Positions 25,665 through 32,987 of a stretch of DNA of 64,000 nucleotides are shown here, piece after piece. The notes beneath the pieces were generated by a model. That model was not told the DNA's origin. It saw only the letters and a program-made list of their open reading frames with translations, and did not search any database. The stretch's first letter is position 1. Every line of letters begins with the position of its first letter. Both the position numbers and the translations under genes were made by a program. Where the stretch lies: assembly GCF_009755725.1 (NCBI RefSeq), contig NZ_CP046619.1:620001-684000 (forward strand), written 5' to 3'. The stretch comes from Diaminobutyricimonas sp. LJ205 (GTDB taxonomy: Bacteria; Actinomycetota; Actinomycetes; Actinomycetales; Microbacteriaceae).

Positions 25665-26237
25665 ATGTCCAGGCGCATTCATCGCGGGTTGGTGGCCGCT
25701 GCCGCGGTCGCATTCGTATCCTTCGTCGCGGTCGGCCCCGCGGCCGCGGCCCCACCAGAGCGCTTTCTCGACCAGAGCGACGAAGTCATCGAGAACTTCT
25801 GCGGCGATCTCACCGTGCGCAGAGTTGTCGATATCGACGTGCGTGCCTCAGAGCAGGCACGGGGGTCCGAGGGATTGATCTACTTTGCCGAACACTTCCA
25901 TGGCAGCGTCAGCTGGACCAACGTCGACAACGGGTTGACCCTCACCGACGTCTTCAGAGTTAACAGCAAAGACCTCAGGGTGACCGACAACGGCGACGGA
26001 ACTCTGACGATCATTGCGTTCGCCACCGGCGGCGCAAAGACCTACGGGCCAGACGGGAAGCTGCTGTTCCGCGATCCGGGCCAGATCCGCTTCGAAGTGG
26101 TCGTCAACCATGCGGGTACCCCGACCGACCCGAGTGATGACATCTTCATCTCGGAACGCGTTGTGAAGGAGTCCACAGGTCTCAATGAGACCGAAGATCG
26201 TGATTTCTGCGACGACATTCACGAGTTCATCGGCTGA
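25665..26237 (+). CDS. secreted protein of unknown function
   Basis: 190 aa. Sec signal peptide: basic MSRRIHRG, hydrophobic LVAAAAVAFVSFVAVG, cleavage likely after PAAAA. The mature part has two cysteines far apart (NFCGDL and DFCDDI), fitting one disulfide, and predicted beta structure (VSWTNVDNGLTLTDVFRV, DLRVTDNGDGTLTIIAFATGG). Similar small exported beta proteins are common in actinobacteria without known role. Own promoter and Shine-Dalgarno; no operon partner. Confidence 0.7.
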   Translation: MSRRIHRGLVAAAAVAFVSFVAVGPAAAAPPERFLDQSDEVIENFCGDLTVRRVVDIDVRASEQARGSEGLIYFAEHFHGSVSWTNVDNGLTLTDVFRVNSKDLRVTDNGDGTLTIIAFATGGAKTYGPDGKLLFRDPGQIRFEVVVNHAGTPTDPSDDIFISERVVKESTGLNETEDRDFCDDIHEFIG

Positions 26238-26283
26238 CCGTAGCCACCGCGGAATCATCCGGGCCACATCGTAGGCTCGAATG

Positions 26284-26799
26284 ATGGACCCGTACGATGC
26301 CTCAACCCGTTCCACGCCCAGCGGACGCCCGTCCGTGGCCGATACGAAGGCGGGCACGGCAATCGCAAGGGGCATTGCCGTCTTCCTCGCCGGAGTCGCG
26401 CTCGCCCTCTGGATCGTGTTCGGGCGGTTCCTGTTCGGCGTCGGCGGCGAGCTCACCCCGATCTACCTGCTGATCGGCATCGTGATCGTCTTTCTGTACG
26501 CGTTCATCGGCCAGGCGATGGCCCGCGCCGCGACGCGCGGCTACCTGACGAGACGGGCAACGCTGGTCACGCTGATCGCGGCGTGGGGTTGCGGCATCCT
26601 GCTCGGGCTGACGATCCCGGATGTCACCCCCGACGGTCTGCAGACGGTGATCTCCGGCACGGCCGAACCGTGGCGCGGCATCGCGATCGGTCTCGCCAAC
26701 CCTGCGGGCATCATCACCGTCGCGCTCAGCATCGCGGCGCTGGTGCTGGCGAATCAGGATGCCCGCGGCCCCCGACCGTCGGATGACGAAACTCCCTAG
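26284..26799 (+). CDS. four-helix membrane protein of unknown function
   Basis: 171 aa from ATG 26284 (ATG 26281 adds one Met). A hydrophilic N-terminal 25 residues is followed by four hydrophobic helices, near IAVFLAGVALALWIVFG, IYLLIGIVIVFLYAFIG, LVTLIAAWGCGILLGLTI and AGIITVALSIAALVLA, with a charged tail. TAGGCT at 26272-26277 lies 6 nt before 26284, so a leaderless start is likely. No recognised family. Confidence 0.6.
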   Translation: MDPYDASTRSTPSGRPSVADTKAGTAIARGIAVFLAGVALALWIVFGRFLFGVGGELTPIYLLIGIVIVFLYAFIGQAMARAATRGYLTRRATLVTLIAAWGCGILLGLTIPDVTPDGLQTVISGTAEPWRGIAIGLANPAGIITVALSIAALVLANQDARGPRPSDDETP

Positions 26800-26828
26800 A
26801 GGCGACCGAGGCCGATGCTTCTGGCCCA

Positions 26829-26881
26829 TTGACATTGCGCGCGCCGATTCCATATTGTCGGTATATTCAAAATGCTTAATA
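26829..26881 (+). promoter_or_regulatory. promoter and operator of the first DoxX gene
   Basis: TTGACA 26829-26834, 18-nt spacer, TATTGT 26853-26858, then after 5 nt TATTCAAAATGCTTAATA (26864-26881), an imperfect inverted repeat sitting over the expected +1. The second DoxX gene has the same layout at the same spacing. Confidence 0.6.
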
Positions 26882-26915
26882 GCATCGTGCTCTACTCACC
26901 AGCAACGGAGTTGAG

Positions 26916-27443
26916 ATGGACATTGGCATCCTGCTACTGCGCCTGATTCTGGCCTTCATCCTTTTTGCGCACTCCACCCAGAAGTTGTTCGGCTGGTTCC
27001 AGGGGCCCGGTCTGCCGGGCGCGACCGCATTGTTCGAGAAGCTGGGCCAGCGGCCCGCCCGCCAGCTGGTCCTGTTCGCCTCCCTGTGTGAGGCGACTGC
27101 CGCTGCGTCGCTGCTGGTGGGTTTTCTAACGCCGCTGGGCGTTGCGATCGGTGTCGGGGCGATGCTGGTGGCGGGGATGACGCTCATCATGTTCGCTAAG
27201 ACGTTCTGGAACGTGGCGGGCGGGGGCGAGTATCCCATCGTGCTGGCGGCGGCGATCGCAATCGTCGGTTTCACCGGGCCGGGCGCCTACTCGGCCGACG
27301 TGTTCCTGAACCTGCCATGGACCAATCTTGCTGCCGAGTGGCAGTTCCTCATCGGTGCCGGCGCGGTGCTGCTCGCCGTGCTGGCCGCCACCGGGCCACT
27401 GATGAATGCCCGGTCGCACCTCAGCACCAAGACCTCCACCTAA
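26916..27443 (+). CDS. DoxX-family membrane protein, copy 1
   Basis: 175 aa with four hydrophobic helices; MDIGILLLRLILAFILFAHSTQKLFGWFQGPGLPGATALFEKLG is the typical DoxX start (RLxxGxxFxxHGxxKLFG variant). DoxX proteins are small integral membrane proteins that can act as quinone-linked oxidoreductase subunits; in Bacillus subtilis a DoxX protein (CatD) is paired with the catechol dioxygenase CatE against quinone stress. The next gene is an almost identical copy: 490 bp (26923-27412) match 27702-28191 without a difference, while N- and C-terminal codons and flanks differ. An extradiol dioxygenase gene lies 5 kb downstream. Confidence 0.88.
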   Translation: MDIGILLLRLILAFILFAHSTQKLFGWFQGPGLPGATALFEKLGQRPARQLVLFASLCEATAAASLLVGFLTPLGVAIGVGAMLVAGMTLIMFAKTFWNVAGGGEYPIVLAAAIAIVGFTGPGAYSADVFLNLPWTNLAAEWQFLIGAGAVLLAVLAATGPLMNARSHLSTKTST

Positions 27444-27529
27444 CTATCGTCCAGTCGCTCAGTCGATCCTCGTTCACCTGGTAGAGGGCGCCGCCCGGCA
27501 TCGGTTGCTCTCCCGGCGGTATTCGCGTG

Positions 27530-27572
27530 GGATCGCTTGACCGGCGTCGCCGGATCGCTTGACCGCCGTCGC
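27530..27572. repeat. 21-bp tandem direct repeat between the DoxX genes
   Basis: GGATCGCTTGACCG(G/C)CGTCGC occurs at 27530-27550 and 27552-27572, period 22, one mismatch. It lies in the 251-bp gap between the two DoxX genes, which otherwise holds only the second promoter. Confidence 0.8.
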
Positions 27573-27607
27573 AGGCAGAAAGATCCCTTCGTCCCTTTAC
27601 GTACCTA

Positions 27608-27660
27608 TTGACATGGGGAGCGGCAATTCGCTACACTCAATATATTCATTACGCTCAGTA
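27608..27660 (+). promoter_or_regulatory. promoter and operator of the second DoxX gene
   Basis: TTGACA 27608-27613, 18-nt spacer, TACACT 27632-27637, 5 nt, TATTCATTACGCTCAGTA (27643-27660). Architecture is identical to the copy-1 promoter although the spacer sequence is different, so the promoter elements look selected rather than simply copied. Confidence 0.6.
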
Positions 27661-27694
27661 GTTTTGGGCAACCCGAGACAACAATGGAGTTGCA

Positions 27695-28222
27695 ATGGAT
27701 GTTGGCATCCTGCTACTGCGCCTGATTCTGGCCTTCATCCTTTTTGCGCACTCCACCCAGAAGTTGTTCGGCTGGTTCCAGGGGCCCGGTCTGCCGGGCG
27801 CGACCGCATTGTTCGAGAAGCTGGGCCAGCGGCCCGCCCGCCAGCTGGTCCTGTTCGCCTCCCTGTGTGAGGCGACTGCCGCTGCGTCGCTGCTGGTGGG
27901 TTTTCTAACGCCGCTGGGCGTTGCGATCGGTGTCGGGGCGATGCTGGTGGCGGGGATGACGCTCATCATGTTCGCTAAGACGTTCTGGAACGTGGCGGGC
28001 GGGGGCGAGTATCCCATCGTGCTGGCGGCGGCGATCGCAATCGTCGGTTTCACCGGGCCGGGCGCCTACTCGGCCGACGTGTTCCTGAACCTGCCATGGA
28101 CCAATCTTGCTGCCGAGTGGCAGTTCCTCATCGGTGCCGGCGCGGTGCTGCTCGCCGTGCTGGCCGCCACCGGGCCACTGATGAATGCCCGCTCGCACCT
28201 CGGCACCAAGGCGTCCTCGTAG
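27695..28222 (+). CDS. DoxX-family membrane protein, copy 2
   Basis: 175 aa; differs from copy 1 only at residue 3 (V for I) and in the last seven residues (LGTKASS versus LSTKTST). All synonymous positions over 490 bp are also identical. Four hydrophobic helices. It ends 45 bp before the Liv transporter genes with no promoter visible between, so it may be co-transcribed with the transporter. Role as for copy 1: probable membrane redox or quinone-related function within the catabolic island. Confidence 0.88.
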   Translation: MDVGILLLRLILAFILFAHSTQKLFGWFQGPGLPGATALFEKLGQRPARQLVLFASLCEATAAASLLVGFLTPLGVAIGVGAMLVAGMTLIMFAKTFWNVAGGGEYPIVLAAAIAIVGFTGPGAYSADVFLNLPWTNLAAEWQFLIGAGAVLLAVLAATGPLMNARSHLGTKASS

Positions 28223-28267
28223 CCATCCATTAATTCGGCCATTAGAGACGGGACCGGAAAATAGCGG

Positions 28268-29134
28268 ATGGACCTCAATTTGATCGCCCAGCTCACCTTG
28301 AATGGGCTGAGCTTTGGCGCCTTGCTCTTCCTCGTTGCCAGCGGGTTCACGCTGGTGTTCGGGCTCATGCGAATTTCGAATCTCGCGCACGGCGGGTTCT
28401 ACCTGATCGGGGCATACATCGCCGTGATCACGGTGGCGACGACAGGCAATTTCCTGCTCGGCGCCCTGGCCGGCGCGATTGCGAGCGCTGGGGTTGGACT
28501 GATAGTCGAGCGGGGCCTTCTTCGTCGACTGCGAGGCGAAGAGATGCCAGAGGTTCTCGTGACCATCGGTGTCGCGTTCGTGATCGCCGACCTTGTCCTG
28601 GCGACCTTCGGTGGGGACCCGAAATCCATTGGCCGCGCATCCCTCTGGCCCTCCGGAACTCTCGTTCTTGAAGGGTTCAGCTACCCGATCTACCGACTGT
28701 TCATCATTGCAGTGACGGTTGTCATCGGAGCGGCGATGCTCTACTTCCAGCGGCGGACTCGAGTCGGCGCGATCGTGCGGGCCGGGGTCGACAATCGCGA
28801 GATGGCGTCAGCCATCGGAATCAACATCGATCGCGTCTTCGCTGGCGTCTTCATCCTCGGGGCCGCACTCGCCGGCTTCGCGGGCGCGATCGGATCCGGA
28901 CTGCTGAGCCACGTGCCTTCAACGGGCACGGAGATATTGCTGTTCGCGATGGTGGTGGTCATCGTGGGTGGTCTTGGCAGCGTCACGGGCGCGGCAGTCG
29001 GCGCGGCACTCATCGGGCTCATCGATGCGTTCGCGAAGGTCTGGCTGCCCGAGTTCTCGTACTTCACGGTCTTCGCCCCGATGGCCCTGGTCCTTGTGTT
29101 TCGACCGAATGGTCTATTCGGAGGGAAGGCATGA
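28268..29134 (+). CDS. livH: branched-chain amino acid-type ABC transporter permease (LivH-like)
   Basis: 288 aa, eight or so hydrophobic helices. GFTLVFGLMRISNLAHGGFYLIGAYIAV is the LivH N-terminal signature, and the EAA-like loop appears as GAIVRAGVDNREMASAIGINIDRVFAGVF. Inner-membrane channel subunit. This transporter family also carries aromatic acids, amides and urea, so the name does not fix the substrate. ATGA overlap with livM. Confidence 0.9.
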   Translation: MDLNLIAQLTLNGLSFGALLFLVASGFTLVFGLMRISNLAHGGFYLIGAYIAVITVATTGNFLLGALAGAIASAGVGLIVERGLLRRLRGEEMPEVLVTIGVAFVIADLVLATFGGDPKSIGRASLWPSGTLVLEGFSYPIYRLFIIAVTVVIGAAMLYFQRRTRVGAIVRAGVDNREMASAIGINIDRVFAGVFILGAALAGFAGAIGSGLLSHVPSTGTEILLFAMVVVIVGGLGSVTGAAVGAALIGLIDAFAKVWLPEFSYFTVFAPMALVLVFRPNGLFGGKA

Positions 29135-30099
29135 CACGCACCCGTCTGGTGAAAGTCACGGCGATCCTGGTGGCGCTGACTGCGGCCATCGCCTTGCCAT
29201 ACGTGGTGGGCAATTACTACGTCACGCTCGCATCTCTCGTGCTGGCGACGGCCTTACTTGCGTCCAGTGTGAACATGCTCGCGGGCGATGGCGGGCTCTT
29301 CTCGCTGGGCCACGCAGGCATCGCAGCGGCAGCCGCGTACGGCATGGCCTGGGCGTCGCGGCAGGGGTTCGACTTCGCGCTCCAACTGCTGATCGCCGCT
29401 GCATTGACCGTGTTCGCGAGCGTCATCTATGCGCTGATCTCGATGCGAACAGGCGGCGTCTTTTTCCTCATGGTCACGCTGGCCGCCGGAATGGTGTGTT
29501 ACGGCATGGCCTATCGGTGGTCATCGGTGACCGGAGGGGCCAACGGCTTATCTGGGATTCGGCGACCCGAGCAATTCTCTGAGTACTGGCAGTACTACTT
29601 CCTGGTTCTCGTCGTCTATGGGCTCGTTGTCGCCGCGCTGATGGTGTACTCGCGTTCACCGTTCGCGCTGACGATTCGCGGCATCCGTGAGAGCCCGAGC
29701 CGAATGCGAAGCCTCGGGTACAACGTCGTGGCGTACAAGTTCACGGCGATCTTGCTGTCAGGCCTGGTGGCCGGTCTCGCAGGAGTTCTGCTCGTGTGGC
29801 AGGCCGAGTTCATCAGCCCGTCCTTCTCGGGATTCGAGGCGTCGGCGCTGGCGTTGGTCATGGTCATCCTCGGCGGCACTGGGACCGCTTTTGGGCCCCT
29901 GGTCGGTGCAGTCATCGTCGTGCTGACCCAGCAGGTCCTTAGTACATACGTGGATCGTTGGCCAACGGTGCTTGGTCTGCTGTTCATCGTGACGCTCATG
30001 GTGGCACGTCAGGGGATCCTAGGCACGCTCAGCGCACGCAGACGTCGTCGACCGCAGCGGTCGATGCCGAAGTTAGCCCCGCAAACAGGAGGGAAATAA
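29131..30099 (+). CDS. livM: branched-chain amino acid-type ABC transporter permease (LivM-like)
   Basis: 322 aa, about nine helices. SSVNMLAGDGGLFSLGHAGIAAAAAYGMA and IRESPSRMRSLGYNVVAYKFTAILLSGLVAGLAGVLLVWQAEFISP are the LivM hallmarks. Starts inside the livH stop and ends 4 nt before the binding-protein gene. Confidence 0.9.
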   Translation: MTRTRLVKVTAILVALTAAIALPYVVGNYYVTLASLVLATALLASSVNMLAGDGGLFSLGHAGIAAAAAYGMAWASRQGFDFALQLLIAAALTVFASVIYALISMRTGGVFFLMVTLAAGMVCYGMAYRWSSVTGGANGLSGIRRPEQFSEYWQYYFLVLVVYGLVVAALMVYSRSPFALTIRGIRESPSRMRSLGYNVVAYKFTAILLSGLVAGLAGVLLVWQAEFISPSFSGFEASALALVMVILGGTGTAFGPLVGAVIVVLTQQVLSTYVDRWPTVLGLLFIVTLMVARQGILGTLSARRRRRPQRSMPKLAPQTGGK

Positions 30100-30103
30100 G
30101 AGT

Positions 30104-31378
30104 ATGCAATCATCCATTCGTCGACGGAGACGCCTGGTTTCTGTTGCCACAGCAGCCGCAGTCGCTCTCGTCATTGCTGGCTGTGCGCCCGCTGGTTCTT
30201 CATCGAACAACGAGCAGGACCCGGCGACCGGGCAGACGTTCAAGGTGGGTGTGCTCGCCTCGCTCACCGGCTTCGCCTCCGCGCTTGGGGTGGACCTTGA
30301 GCGCGGCTGGAATCTCTACTGGGAAGAGAACGGCAACACGGCAGGCAACTTCACGGTCGAGACGGTCGTGGAAGACGACGCGAGCAGTGTCGACACCGCG
30401 ATCAGCAAGACGACCCGACTGGTCAATGACGAGCAAGTGGATGTCGTCGTCGGACCGGTGCTGGCGAGCCAGGCCCTCGCCGTCGCCGACTTTCTCGAGC
30501 AGGAGGGCGTTGCGAACATCTCCCAGTCCTCGGCGGACGACTTGACACAGCGCGAGTCCAGCCCGCTCCTGCTGCGAGTCGGGGCGTACGGCGGAAGTCA
30601 GGCCACGTTCCCCGGTGGGCAGTGGGCGTACGAAGAAGGACACCGCACGGCCGCAACCCTGTGCGCCGACTACGGGTTCGGTTGGGAAGGCTGCGGTGGA
30701 TTTGTCACAGCGTTCACCGAGGCTGGTGGTGCCGTGACCGACCAGCTCTGGTATCCAGCCGATGCCAGCGACCTGAGCTCGTACGTGACGCAGTTGATGA
30801 ACATGGATGTCGATCTCATCTTCGTCGCGAACTCCGGAGGAACGGACAGCTCCAACTTCCTTCGCTCCGCGGCTGACTTCGGACTCCTGGATCGCACGCC
30901 GGTGTTGTCGAACTGCTGCACGACCGATCAGGCGATCTTGGAGGATGTCGGGGATATCGCCCTCGGGATCAACTCGGTGAGCTTCTTCGCGGAGAGCGCT
31001 CCTCAAGCCGAAGAATTTGTCGCGCTGTATGAGGAACGCTACGGCGTCATCCCGTCGAGCTACGCACTTGGTGCCTACGCCACGGCCGAGTTGATCGCGA
31101 CGGCCCTGGCCAGCGCCGACTCGAAGCTTGAGGGCGAGGAGCTGATCGCCGCCATCACAGCCGGCGATGTCACGGGAACACCGTGGGGCGACATCAGCTT
31201 CGATGAGTACAACAACATCACCGGACCGATCATGATCCGGACGGTCGAGGAGCGCGCTGACGGCAAGCTGTGGAACGCGGTCGTGAAGCAGTATGACGAT
31301 GTAAGCCAGTTCTGGCACTTCGATCCGAAGGAGTTCTTGAAGAACCCTCCGTATTCCCCCACCTATACCGGCCGATGA
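30104..31378 (+). CDS. livK: ABC transporter substrate-binding lipoprotein (LivK-like)
   Basis: 424 aa. Lipoprotein signal: MQSSIRRRRRLVSVATAAAVALVIAGC with a lipobox IAGC, acylated Cys at about residue 27. The periplasmic-binding fold type I begins FKVGVLASLTGFASALGVDLERGWNLYWEENG. EDDASSVDTAISKTTRLVNDEQVDVVVGPVLASQA matches the LivJ/AmiC-type hinge region. The pocket composition cannot be translated to a ligand by eye. Its neighbours (dioxygenase, flavin oxidase, amidohydrolase) argue for a nitrogen-containing aromatic rather than an amino acid. A strong hairpin begins 17 nt after its stop. Confidence 0.88.
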   Translation: MQSSIRRRRRLVSVATAAAVALVIAGCAPAGSSSNNEQDPATGQTFKVGVLASLTGFASALGVDLERGWNLYWEENGNTAGNFTVETVVEDDASSVDTAISKTTRLVNDEQVDVVVGPVLASQALAVADFLEQEGVANISQSSADDLTQRESSPLLLRVGAYGGSQATFPGGQWAYEEGHRTAATLCADYGFGWEGCGGFVTAFTEAGGAVTDQLWYPADASDLSSYVTQLMNMDVDLIFVANSGGTDSSNFLRSAADFGLLDRTPVLSNCCTTDQAILEDVGDIALGINSVSFFAESAPQAEEFVALYEERYGVIPSSYALGAYATAELIATALASADSKLEGEELIAAITAGDVTGTPWGDISFDEYNNITGPIMIRTVEERADGKLWNAVVKQYDDVSQFWHFDPKEFLKNPPYSPTYTGR

Positions 31379-32175
31379 TCGCTGCCTCAACGGGGACACC
31401 TCCTCTCCCCGCGGGGGGAGGAGGTGTCGGCAGCATCCTTGAACTCGAAGGTGTGACGAAACGCTTCGGAGGTATCGCCGCGGTCAACGGGGTCTCCTTC
31501 GCCCTGCCGCCCGGTGGACGAATGGCGGTAATCGGGCCGAATGGTGCAGGGAAGTCCACCCTGTTCCGTTTGATCGCGGGTGAGTACGCGCCCACCTCCG
31601 GCCGCGTTCTCCTCTTCGGCGAAGACGCGACACACCTCAGCGAGCGGACGCGCGCAAATCGCGGCGTGTCCCGTACGTTCCAGGTGTCGAATCTCTTCGC
31701 GGAGCTGAGCGTCGAAGACAACGTTCGTGTTGCAGTCCAGGCCGCCTCCGGTGAGAGTCAACGATTCTGGCGTCCGGTGCGACGCGGCGTCGGCGAGGTT
31801 GGAAAGCGGGTTGACGCCGCCTTGAGTCAGGTGGGTCTCCGTGCCCGCTCGCAGCGTTTGGTGAAGGAACTCTCACACGGTGAGCATCGGCAGCTGGAAA
31901 TCGCGATGGCTCTCGTGAGGCAGCCCAAACTGCTGCTTTTGGACGAACCGGCCGCGGGTCTTTCCGCGAACGAACGAGGGATGCTACGGCAGCTGCTAGC
32001 GGACATCGCTGACGATGTCAGCTTCGTGCTGATCGAGCACGACATGTCACTCGCGCTCGAGTTGGTCGACCGCGTTCTTTGCCTCGACAACGGATCGCCG
32101 ATCGCCTACGCCGATCCTGACGGTATCCGCGCGGACCCAACGGTTCAAGCGGTGTATCTCGGCAGAAGGAGGTAG
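31375..32175 (+). CDS. livG: ABC transporter ATP-binding protein (LivG-like)
   Basis: 266 aa from ATG 31375, which overlaps the livK stop. Walker A GPNGAGKSTLFRLI, RTFQVSNLFAELSVEDNV (Q-loop), signature LSHGEHRQLEIAMAL, Walker B LLLLDEPAAGLS, FVLIEHDMSLALEL (H-loop). The first 22 residues (Thr/Pro/Gly-rich) are encoded by a perfect 15-bp hairpin and lie before the family start ILELEGVTKRFGG, so they may be an accidental extension; no better ATG or GTG start is present. Confidence 0.9.
   Translation: MIAASTGTPPLPAGGGGVGSILELEGVTKRFGGIAAVNGVSFALPPGGRMAVIGPNGAGKSTLFRLIAGEYAPTSGRVLLFGEDATHLSERTRANRGVSRTFQVSNLFAELSVEDNVRVAVQAASGESQRFWRPVRRGVGEVGKRVDAALSQVGLRARSQRLVKELSHGEHRQLEIAMALVRQPKLLLLDEPAAGLSANERGMLRQLLADIADDVSFVLIEHDMSLALELVDRVLCLDNGSPIAYADPDGIRADPTVQAVYLGRRR
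31395..31428 (+). other. 15-bp hairpin at the livK-livG junction
   Basis: GACACCTCCTCTCCC (31395-31409) pairs with GGGGGAGGAGGTGTC (31414-31428) around a CGCG loop, with one G-U pair. The right arm contains GGAGGAGGT, a perfect Shine-Dalgarno, and the left arm is its anti-Shine-Dalgarno. It could stabilise the livK mRNA 3' end or lower livG expression relative to the binding protein. Confidence 0.6.
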
Positions 32176-32177
32176 TG

Positions 32178-32882
32178 ATGCTCAAGATCAGCGACCTCCA
32201 CGTCGGCTACGGGAAAGCGCAAGTCTTGACCGGGATCGAACTTGAGATTGCCCGCGGTGAATCCGTGGCGCTCATGGGACGAAACGGAATGGGCAAGACG
32301 ACCCTGATTCGCGCAATCAGCGGCCTCAGGCCGCCCGAGGTCAGCAGCGGTCGAATTGAGCTCGACGGTAAGAATTTGCTCGCGCTGAGTCCGCATGCGA
32401 TCGCTCGGGCAGGAGTCGGCCTGGTTCCTCAGGGCAGGCACGTGTTCGGCAGCCTGACCGTGCTGGAGAACCTGTCGATCGTGCCCGGTTCGCGCGAGCG
32501 CGATGAGTGGACCATCGAGCGGGTGTTCGATTTCTTCCCGCGTCTTCGAGAGCGTTCGAAGATGTACGCGGCAACACTGTCCGGGGGAGAACAGCAGATG
32601 CTCGCGATCGGACGGGCGCTCTTGACCGGACCCCAGCTCCTGCTCATGGACGAGCCGTCCGAAGGATTGGCACCGGCAGTGCTCGACACGATCGAGGATC
32701 GTCTGCAGGAACTTCGACGGTCGGGACTCTCCGTGCTTGTCGCAGAGCAGAACGTCGACTTCGCTCTCAGCCTGAGCGACCGAGTCGTCATTCTTGGCGA
32801 GGACGGGAAGGTTGCCTGGGACGGGACGCCCTCAGTGCTCGCCTCGGACGCGTCGCCGATCCACGAGCACCTCGGACTTTGA
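32178..32882 (+). CDS. livF: ABC transporter ATP-binding protein (LivF-like)
   Basis: 234 aa from ATG 32178 (AAGGAGG 4-5 nt upstream; GTG 32175 adds one residue). Second ATPase of the transporter. Walker A GRNGMGKTTLIRAISG, LVPQGRHVFGSLTVLENL, signature LSGGEQQMLAIGRAL, Walker B LLLMDEPSEGLAP, and LSVLVAEQNVDFALSL, all typical of LivF. Last gene of the transport operon; 105 bp follow before the dioxygenase gene. Confidence 0.92.
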   Translation: MLKISDLHVGYGKAQVLTGIELEIARGESVALMGRNGMGKTTLIRAISGLRPPEVSSGRIELDGKNLLALSPHAIARAGVGLVPQGRHVFGSLTVLENLSIVPGSRERDEWTIERVFDFFPRLRERSKMYAATLSGGEQQMLAIGRALLTGPQLLLMDEPSEGLAPAVLDTIEDRLQELRRSGLSVLVAEQNVDFALSLSDRVVILGEDGKVAWDGTPSVLASDASPIHEHLGL

Positions 32883-32895
32883 TCACGCCCTCGCA

Positions 32896-32944
32896 TTAAA
32901 GCTATTCAATCTATTAGAATGATGGGTATCGCACGGAGTGCGAT
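32896..32944 (+). promoter_or_regulatory. regulatory region before the dioxygenase gene
   Basis: Contains TATTCAATCTATTAGAAT (32903-32920), which resembles the DoxX operators in its TATTCA half and ends in a TAGAAT -10-like box, and a perfect ATCGCAC-GGA-GTGCGAT inverted repeat at 32928-32944 in the expected leader. The dioxygenase unit may therefore have its own promoter. Confidence 0.4.
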
Positions 32945-32987
32945 GCGCCATTGAAGCGACATTGACGTCGGAAGAGATGAGGCAATA

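Noticed and set aside
26916-28222. Insertion sequence or transposon as cause of the DoxX duplication
   Set aside because: No transposase, no terminal inverted repeats and no target-site duplications flank the copies; identity stops inside the coding ends.
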